Origin: Pseudogemmatithrix spongiicola
GTDB taxonomy: Bacteria > Gemmatimonadota > Gemmatimonadetes > Gemmatimonadales > Gemmatimonadaceae
DNA: 64,000 nucleotides
Direction: 5' to 3'
Assembly (NCBI RefSeq): GCF_030623445.1
Contig: NZ_CP130613.1
Coordinates: 2,108,001-2,172,000 of the forward strand
Shown: piece by piece, positions 58,208 to 64,000 of the stretch
Position numbering within the stretch: position 1 is the first letter of the stretch
How the letters are laid out: every line of letters starts with the position of its first letter
The notes under the pieces: model-generated
Seen by the model: only the letters and a program-made list of their open reading frames with translations
Database searches by the model: none
Told to the model about the DNA's origin: nothing
Program-made: the position numbers and the translations under genes

Positions 58208-60733
58208 CTACTCGACGCGCAGCAACGCGACGCGCGCCGTCGACGGCAACGGCGCGCCGCCGAGTCCGCGCAAGCGCAGCAGCCTGGTGCTGCCGGCGGT
58301 GGACGGCGCGAGTTCGAACGTCGCGAAGCCACCGGGCGCGAGTTCGGCGAGATCGACCGTCACGTTGCCGGCTAAGGCCGTGCGCCGCACGGGATCCGCC
58401 CGACCGAACACGTCGTTCACGCCGCCGCTACCGCCACAGGCCCCGAGGTCACCGCAGAAGCCCTCGAAGAGATCGCCGAGCGCCCAGCCCTTGAGCCGCA
58501 GCGTCGGCTCGACCGCGGCGCCGGCGGCGCGACCGTCGGTGACCACCGCGAGCGACCAGCGCGCGAGCAGCTCGTCCCAGCTGCGGCCGCTGCGCGCCTC
58601 GAGATTGGCGATCCCGGACTGTCCGTTGACGCTGAGCGCGCGCGTGAAGCTCGCTTCATCGATGGCGGCGTGATCCATCGCGAAGCGGAGCAATGACCAT
58701 CCGCTCCCGTAGTAGCTGTCGTCGCCGGACGCGACGCTCCCGAGCGGCGACCGGGCGCCGCGCGCGTCGAGAAAGCGATACAGTCCGGCGAGCGCCGGCC
58801 GCATGAGCACCGGTGTGTCCTGGCAACTGCCGTCGCCGAGCGCCGCGCGCGCCTCGCAGCGGATGCTGGCGTAGGCGGCGTCGCTGGTGGACGTCAGCCC
58901 GGTGAGCGCGCGTGTGTAGAGCTCCTCCGCATGGCGCGCGGTGGCTTCCTCGAGCCAGGATTCCTCGAGCAGCTGGCCGCGCGCGATGCGCTCGGCGAAA
59001 CCGACGACGTGCTTGAGTTCGTGCGCGATGGTGCCGCGCACGGCCGCCCGCCACACGCGGAGCGCCTCGACCGGATCCGGATGCGCGCGGACATCGGGCA
59101 CCTGCAGGTAGAGCATCTCGCCCACATTGCTCGCCGGCGCCGCGGCGCGCGGGAAGAAGTCGCAGCTCACCACCGCACCCATGATGGCGCCGCCCCGCAT
59201 CGCGTTGAGCGTCGGCGTGAGCACGACCACCACCTTGCCATTGGCGTCCAGGCGGTCGTCCATGACGAGCGGATTGCCGAAGCGTTCGATCAGCGGCCAG
59301 ATGGTGAGATCGATCTCGCTGCCGAGGGCGGCGATGGCCGCATCCATCTGCCCGGCCAGCGACGGGCGGTCACCGATGAGCGACGTCGTGTCCTCGAGGA
59401 TGGCGATGCGGGTGCCGTCATACACGGTGCGCGCGCCGATGGCGCGGAACCCGACGCAGAGCCGCGGATCGTCGAGATCCGGTACGCGGACGGCGGCGAA
59501 GCCGCCGAGTGGCGGGAGTTGCAGCGAGGCGCGCACACCGACGCGTGGAGCTTCGGGCGCACCATCGTGCGCGGCAAAGGCTCGGTTGCGCTCCAGCAGC
59601 GCCAGGTGCGCGTGCTGTCCCGAGGACGGGACGGGGCCCGACGCGAACTGCAGCGTCGACGGCGCCTCGCGACCGCTGCGGTGATCGACCGAGAGGGCGA
59701 TGCTGCCGGCCCCGACGGCGCGCGCCGCGTGCAGGACGTTCACGAGGTAGCGACCCGACGCCGGCAACTCGACGCAGGCCGCCTCCGCGGCGGAGAGTAG
59801 CAACACGGCGCTGCCGAGGGCCGGCGTGCGGCGCGGCGCCAAAGCGATGCGCACCGGATGGGCGCCGATGCCGTCGGCCGTGCTCACTTGCACCGCCGCC
59901 TCGCCGCTCGGCACGCAGGCGGCGGCGGTGGACGGCACCAGCGCGGTGATCTGCGTACTCGCGCTGGTGAGCACCTGTGCGGCGAAGCCATCCACGGCGA
60001 GACCGCTCGATAAGCCGCCCGCCGTCAACCGCGTGCCGTATACCGTGAATGGCGCGCCGGTCACGATCGTAGACGGCACCACGGAATCGATGCTCGGCGC
60101 CGACGCGCCGCCCGCCGCGTCGACGCGCACCATGAGGTCGCGCGAGACCGCGTCGAGTTCGACGCGCAGCGTGGAGGCACCGACCGCGACGGGCGTGACA
60201 CTGCCCGTCGGCGACACCGTCGCGATACGCGGGGCGTCCGATGACCAGCGCAGCGCCGCGCCGATGATCGGTTCGCCAAACACGTCGAGCGGGATCACGC
60301 TTGGGACGACGCTCGGTCCCGGCAGGCGCAGGGCCAGCGACTCCGGCTCGACGATGAAGGCGACGGCCGGCGGGTTCACCAGCTGGATTTCGCGGTCGCG
60401 CACGACGCTTCCCACGGCGGCGCGTACGACGCCCACCCCGGGGGCGAGCGCGAGCAGTTGGCCGGCGGCGCTGACGGCGAGGGTCGTTGGCGTGAGCGAG
60501 CGCCAGACCACGGGCGCATCGACGATCTCACCGCCGAATCCCGTCGCGACCGCGCGCGCGAGGCGCTGCTGCCCCGGGCGCATAGTATCGGCATCGAGGA
60601 GAATCGCCACCTGCCGCACGCCGAACGGCGGCAGCGGCCGATCGGGCGCGCAGCCCAGCGACAGCGCAATCATCACGATGGCGCTGCCGACCAAGGGGAC
60701 GCGCCCCAAGCGGATGGCGGGGGAGAGGCGCAC
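58208..60733 (-). CDS. Lipoprotein with Ig-like domains and an M30-like metallopeptidase domain
   Basis: An 841-residue protein. Lipoprotein signal (VMIALSLGC, lipidated Cys at about 28). Residues about 35-230 hold two Big2-like Ig modules (VVWRSLTPTTLAVSAAGQ, RWSSDAPRIATVSPTGSVTP), followed by an IPT-like block (SIDSVVPSTIVTGAPFTVYG). The metallopeptidase part starts at about 470: TIAHELKHVVGFAERI (HExxH) and the third-ligand region SWLEEATARHAEELY, the pattern of the hyicolysin (M30) family. The end is a beta-rich domain. Probably a surface or periplasmic protease. Confidence 0.82.
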   Translation of the reverse strand: MRLSPAIRLGRVPLVGSAIVMIALSLGCAPDRPLPPFGVRQVAILLDADTMRPGQQRLARAVATGFGGEIVDAPVVWRSLTPTTLAVSAAGQLLALAPGVGVVRAAVGSVVRDREIQLVNPPAVAFIVEPESLALRLPGPSVVPSVIPLDVFGEPIIGAALRWSSDAPRIATVSPTGSVTPVAVGASTLRVELDAVSRDLMVRVDAAGGASAPSIDSVVPSTIVTGAPFTVYGTRLTAGGLSSGLAVDGFAAQVLTSASTQITALVPSTAAACVPSGEAAVQVSTADGIGAHPVRIALAPRRTPALGSAVLLLSAAEAACVELPASGRYLVNVLHAARAVGAGSIALSVDHRSGREAPSTLQFASGPVPSSGQHAHLALLERNRAFAAHDGAPEAPRVGVRASLQLPPLGGFAAVRVPDLDDPRLCVGFRAIGARTVYDGTRIAILEDTTSLIGDRPSLAGQMDAAIAALGSEIDLTIWPLIERFGNPLVMDDRLDANGKVVVVLTPTLNAMRGGAIMGAVVSCDFFPRAAAPASNVGEMLYLQVPDVRAHPDPVEALRVWRAAVRGTIAHELKHVVGFAERIARGQLLEESWLEEATARHAEELYTRALTGLTSTSDAAYASIRCEARAALGDGSCQDTPVLMRPALAGLYRFLDARGARSPLGSVASGDDSYYGSGWSLLRFAMDHAAIDEASFTRALSVNGQSGIANLEARSGRSWDELLARWSLAVVTDGRAAGAAVEPTLRLKGWALGDLFEGFCGDLGACGGSGGVNDVFGRADPVRRTALAGNVTVDLAELAPGGFATFELAPSTAGSTRLLRLRGLGGAPLPSTARVALLRVE

Positions 60734-60801
60734 GACGCTGCTCGTACTCTACGACAACCCCACGCCCCACGCCACCGTTCCGCCCGCGGTAGATTCGACG
60801 C

Positions 60802-61347
60802 GTGCTGACCCCGCCCCGGACTTGGGCTGCCGGCCGTTCATGGCACTGGCGCGTACCGCTCTTCGCGGTGCTCGCCTGGCAGGCCGTGCGCCCGCTCCGG
60901 GCGATGGGTGGTCACCTCTTCGCGGGCATCAACTTCGGCGCCCACGAGTTCGGGCACCTGTTCTTCGCGTTCTTCGGCGAATGGATGACCATCGCCGGCG
61001 GCAGCCTCATGCAACTGCTCGTGCCGATCGGCGCGGCGGCCGTGGTGCTGCGATCCAAAGACTGGTTCGGCGTCGCCGTCTGCGCGCTGTTCCTCGCCTC
61101 TGCGCTCGGCGATCTCTCGTGGTACGTGGCCGATGCGCGAGCGCAGGACCTCGATCTCGTGAGTTTCTCGCCCGACGGCGGCGGCCACGACTGGCACTAC
61201 CTGCTCGCGAGTGCCGGCGCGCTCAAGCAGGACCTGGCGTTGGCGCGCATGCTGCGCGGCGTGGGCTGGCTGCTCGTGATCGGCGCGACGCTGTTCACGC
61301 TGCAGCTCGCCCGCTGGATGGCGACGGAGCGGCCGCCCGAGGCCTAG
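60802..61347 (+). CDS. Membrane protein with an HExxH motif
   Basis: A 181-residue protein with about four membrane helices. Near residue 47 it has FGAHEFGHLFFAFFG, an HExxH, followed by GGSLMQLLVPIGAAAVVL. The layout recalls site-2 (M50-type) intramembrane proteins, in which the HExxH lies in a membrane helix, but I cannot see the distal Asp motif. Family not recognised with confidence. GTG start at 60802; the end overlaps the convergent small gene by 4 bp. Confidence 0.72.
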   Translation: MLTPPRTWAAGRSWHWRVPLFAVLAWQAVRPLRAMGGHLFAGINFGAHEFGHLFFAFFGEWMTIAGGSLMQLLVPIGAAAVVLRSKDWFGVAVCALFLASALGDLSWYVADARAQDLDLVSFSPDGGGHDWHYLLASAGALKQDLALARMLRGVGWLLVIGATLFTLQLARWMATERPPEA

Positions 61348-61613
61348 CGCGTGCGGCAGACGGGGCGCTGCGGCGGCATCCCCGAGCAGCGGATGCTGCC
61401 GTCCATGCCCTGCGAGATGGTGCCGCAGGCCGTGTTCACGACGGTCTTCAACGCTTCGGCCTCGTCCTTGCCGGTGGCCGTCGCGCAGTTCGTCTTGCCC
61501 TCGAAGGTCACGCAGGCCGAGCACTCCACCTGCTGTGCCGAGAGCGTGGAGTACAGCAGGAGGCCGGTGAAGCCGGCAATGATGAGGATGGTGACCAGCG
61601 TGCTCTTCTTCAT
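61344..61613 (-). CDS. Small exported protein with six cysteines
   Basis: An 89-residue protein with one N-terminal membrane helix (LVTILIIAGFTGLLLYSTL) and a small outward-facing domain with six Cys (VECSACVTFEGKTNCATATG, TACGTI, IRCSG, PVCRT), which may be cross-linked. ATG overlaps the stop of manC (TGATG), so the two are co-translated. Unknown function. Confidence 0.75.
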   Translation of the reverse strand: MKKSTLVTILIIAGFTGLLLYSTLSAQQVECSACVTFEGKTNCATATGKDEAEALKTVVNTACGTISQGMDGSIRCSGMPPQRPVCRTR

Positions 61614-62800
61614 CAGGACCCCGTGGGATGGATGCGCATCGAGCCCGGCAGGGCGTCGAGCAGCGGACGCAGATCGGTGGCGCGGTCGAGCGAGGTGACG
61701 AACGTCAGGCCATCGAGCGTGACGACAAGCATACGCGAGACGCCGTACACCACGACCGTCCCGCGCTCAGCGTGCACGACGTTGCAGTCGGCCTCGACGA
61801 AATGGACGTGGCCGACGGCGCCGTTCCCGTCGTCATCGAGGTCGCGGGCGCGGCGCAGCGAGGCCCAGGTACCGACGTCGTCCCAGCCGAACTCGCCCTG
61901 GATGACGAGGAGACGCTGCGTGCGTTCCAGCAATCCGCGCTCGAGCGAGGTGGCGCGGACCATGCCGACGAACGTGGGCAGGTTGCCGAGCCGCAGCGCC
62001 TCGAGGCCGTCGCGCACTTCCGGGGTGTGCGCCGCCAGCTCGGAGAGGATCGTCTCCGCCGAGGCGACGACGATGCCGGAGTGCCAGCGGCACCCCTCGC
62101 GGATCAACTGTGCCGCTTCGTGTTCGCTCGGCTTCTCGACGTAGCGCAGCGTCGTGGCCGCTCCACCCTTGCCGAGCGGGTGGTCCACGTCGAGCGCCGG
62201 CCCCGGCACGATGTATCCGAAGCCCGTCTCCGGACGCGAGGGCTGGATGCCGACGGAGACCAACGCGCGCTCGCGGGCGGCGTAGGAGGCGGCACGGCGC
62301 AGCGTGCGCCGGAACTCCTCGGGGAAATCCACCGCGAGATCCGCGTGGATCGCGACGCACATCGCGCTCGGGCCCGCGCGACGCACGAGCTCCTGCGCCC
62401 CCCACGCCAGCGCCGCCGCGGTGCCCAACGGACGCGGTTCGACGAGCACGTTCTCGTCCGGTACGTCCTTCGTCACGGAGCGGATGGCCGGCGCGATGTC
62501 GCGGCTGGTGAGGATCAGCACGCGCTCGGGCGGGATCGTCGGCTGCAGCCGTCCCACCGTCTCCTCGATGAGCGTCTGCTCGGACACGAGCGCGAGCAGC
62601 GGCTTCGGGCGCGCCGGCGTCGAGAGCGGCCAGAATCGCGAGCCGATGCCGCCGGCGAAGATCACCGCCCAGAGCGCGACGTCCGTTTCGGGCTCGCTGA
62701 ACGCCGCCAGCTGCTCCGCGGGCAGCGTGCCGGCGGCAGTGCTGCCGGCGGCAGTGCTGCCGGAGAGGTCGCCGGGAGGCGTCGCGCCGGGAAGAGGCAT
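61613..62800 (-). CDS. manC: Mannose-1-phosphate guanylyltransferase
   Basis: A 395-residue nucleotidyltransferase making GDP-mannose from mannose-1-phosphate and GTP. After a low-complexity start containing a tandem GSTAA repeat (62740-62770) comes the catalytic domain with the signature FAGGIGSRFWPLSTPARPKP, then LVEPRPLGTAAALAW, GYIVPG, FVEKPS-like YVEKPSEHEA and WHSGIVV, and GEFGWDDVGTWASL. There is no phosphomannose-isomerase domain. GDP-mannose feeds polysaccharide or glycan synthesis, but no such genes are adjacent. The long tail before the signature (about 45 residues) is unusual; the start could be internal. Confidence 0.93.
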   Translation of the reverse strand: MPLPGATPPGDLSGSTAAGSTAAGTLPAEQLAAFSEPETDVALWAVIFAGGIGSRFWPLSTPARPKPLLALVSEQTLIEETVGRLQPTIPPERVLILTSRDIAPAIRSVTKDVPDENVLVEPRPLGTAAALAWGAQELVRRAGPSAMCVAIHADLAVDFPEEFRRTLRRAASYAARERALVSVGIQPSRPETGFGYIVPGPALDVDHPLGKGGAATTLRYVEKPSEHEAAQLIREGCRWHSGIVVASAETILSELAAHTPEVRDGLEALRLGNLPTFVGMVRATSLERGLLERTQRLLVIQGEFGWDDVGTWASLRRARDLDDDGNGAVGHVHFVEADCNVVHAERGTVVVYGVSRMLVVTLDGLTFVTSLDRATDLRPLLDALPGSMRIHPTGS

Positions 62801-62849
62801 AGACAGGAAAACCTAGACGGGGCGTCGCGGCATCGCCACGGCTCGGCGG

Positions 62850-64000
62850 CTAGCCGAGGAGCACGATGCCGACCGCGGCCGCGGTCCAGACGAGCAGCAT
62901 CCCGGGGATCGCGAACTTGAGCCAGCGTCCGTAGGTGAGCTTGGCATTCAGGAGCATCGCGAAGAGCGCGCCGTTCGTGGGGTTCACGGCATCGGTGAAC
63001 ACGCCGCCGGCGGAGAACGCGAGCACGACGGCATCGCGCGAGATGCCCAGCAGGTCCCCCAGCGGCGCGAGGATCGGCATCGTGAGCATCGCCTGGCCGC
63101 TCGTGGAGGAAACGCCGATGTGGATGATGGCGTGCGCCGGGATCATTGCGACCGCCGCCACCTCGGCGGGCACCAGCTGCAACGGCGCGACGATGCCCGC
63201 GATGATCGTGTCGATGATGCGCCCGTCGGTGAGCACCAAGCCAATGCCGCGCGCGACGCCGACGAGCACGCCGGCCGCGACCATGCCTTCCATCGCCACG
63301 AGGAACCTCGCGGCCGTCTCGCGCAGCGCATAGCGCTGCAGGGCGCCGACCACGAAGCCCCCGACGAGCACGAGGGCGGAGAGTTCGTTGATGCCCCAGC
63401 CCCAGCGCAGGATGCCGACGACGTACAACAGGATCGGCAGCACGAGCGCGAGCAGCGAGCAGGCGTCGCGCCAGGTCGGCGGCTCCGTCGAGGGGGCAGT
63501 GACCTCGGGGCGCACGTCGTCCGCGGGCGCGCGCCAGAGCGTGTAGGCGATCCACGCCGCAAGCGCCGCCAGCAGCACGGCGACGCGCGTCCCCGCCGCG
63601 CTCATCGGCGCGAGCTCGGCCGCCTTCAAGGCGGCACCGGTGCCAAAGGGATTCGTCGGACCGAACGCCGCGCCGACCATCGCCGCCCCCATGCTCATCG
63701 CCAGCGCCGTGACCGAGCCGTAGCCGAGGTTGCGCGCGAGGATCACGAGCACCGGGATCAGCGCGACGAACTCCTCGTGCATCTGCTCCGCGGCGCCGAA
63801 TCCGGCGAACACGATGCTGAGCCCGATGACGACGAGCGCCGGACGCCGCGTGCGGCCGACCAAGGCGCCGAGGAGCCGCGAGAGCGCGCCGCTGGCATCG
63901 AGCAGCCCGAATGCGCCGCCGGTCACGAGGATCGTCATGATGACGTCGGCACCAGAGACGAAGCCGCGCGGCACGGCGAGCAGCGCGTCCATGAGTCCGA
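62850..64000 (-). CDS. YfcC-family membrane transporter, N-terminus outside the window
   Basis: The frame is open to the right edge, so the first 60-100 residues are missing. The visible part has about ten membrane helices with the family blocks DALLAVPRGFVSGADVIMTI, GGAFGLLDASGAL, GFGAAEQMHEEFVALIPVL, AFGPTNPFGTG and, near the end, SSTSGQAMLTMPILAPLGD and FTDAVNPTNGALFAML. The family belongs to the ion-transporter superfamily of dicarboxylate/amino-acid carriers; substrate unknown. Confidence 0.88.
   Translation of the reverse strand, partial: GLMDALLAVPRGFVSGADVIMTILVTGGAFGLLDASGALSRLLGALVGRTRRPALVVIGLSIVFAGFGAAEQMHEEFVALIPVLVILARNLGYGSVTALAMSMGAAMVGAAFGPTNPFGTGAALKAAELAPMSAAGTRVAVLLAALAAWIAYTLWRAPADDVRPEVTAPSTEPPTWRDACSLLALVLPILLYVVGILRWGWGINELSALVLVGGFVVGALQRYALRETAARFLVAMEGMVAAGVLVGVARGIGLVLTDGRIIDTIIAGIVAPLQLVPAEVAAVAMIPAHAIIHIGVSSTSGQAMLTMPILAPLGDLLGISRDAVVLAFSAGGVFTDAVNPTNGALFAMLLNAKLTYGRWLKFAIPGMLLVWTAAAVGIVLLG

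Noticed and set aside
62731-62770. Tandem repeat as a phase-variable tract in manC
   Set aside because: Only two 15-bp copies (coding GSTAA twice); the length is a multiple of three, so copy change would not shift the frame.

Overview
The window looks like chromosome from a GC-rich, Gram-negative, free-living bacterium, most likely a member of Gemmatimonadota. That placement is an inference from several things: a SusC/RagA plus SusD/RagB pair in a very GC-rich genome, tricorn-type and M16 secreted proteases, many lipoproteins with no known function, a leading style of translational coupling (TGATG, ATGA and GTGA overlaps), and intergenic palindromes built from short 'words'. No rRNA is present to settle the taxonomy.

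Layout. 1-15.2 kb: end of a secreted DUF5117-type zinc metalloprotease, a divergent/convergent set of M16 peptidases (one catalytic, one lacking the zinc motif), dUTPase, secreted proteins of unknown function, a zinc-ribbon membrane protein, a single-domain rhodanese, a DUF423 protein coupled to a protein resembling the Pycsar membrane effector PycTM, a PAS-PAS hybrid histidine kinase, an N-terminal-nucleophile asparaginase, a DUF3592 protein and a DUF1028 protein.

15.25-32.7 kb is a mobile island inserted in a tRNA-Pro(GGG) gene. An 82-bp near-perfect direct repeat of the 5' half of that tRNA and its upstream region marks both ends. Its core carries a tyrosine integrase, an excisionase-like HTH protein, an ArdC-type antirestriction protein, a small HUH Rep-like protein, GTGTAT iteron-like repeats, a 90-bp hairpin and several strong terminators. 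The cargo is defence: an OLD-family ATPase/TOPRIM nuclease on the left and, on the right, a six-gene minus-strand operon coding for a SNF2 helicase with a degenerate PLD-like N-terminus, DUF4391, a type III Mod methyltransferase, a type III Res nuclease, a DprA-like protein and a ComF-like phosphoribosyltransferase. The last two resemble the ShosA/ShosT pair. This operon is the best candidate for a composite, poorly described immune system.

32.7-50.4 kb: a beta-lactamase-fold lipoprotein, SusC/SusD, phenylalanine 4-hydroxylase preceded by a possible leaderless leader peptide with three consecutive Tyr codons and an intrinsic terminator, a Phd/PIN toxin-antitoxin pair, two CorC/HlyC-type membrane proteins, tRNA-Gly(CCC), an acetyl-CoA hydrolase/CoA-transferase family enzyme, a YtrA-like GntR/ABC operon with its own palindromic operator, and a seven-gene tRNA cluster (His, Trp, Glu, Glu, Asp, Leu, Thr in transcription order).

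50.4-64 kb: EF-P, a tricorn-like protease, a TesA-like lipoprotein divergent from a YbbA/YbbP-type ABC transporter (their start codons share one CATG), an M30-like metallopeptidase lipoprotein, a HEFGH membrane protein, a small secreted protein, mannose-1-phosphate guanylyltransferase and the start-truncated end of a YfcC-type transporter.
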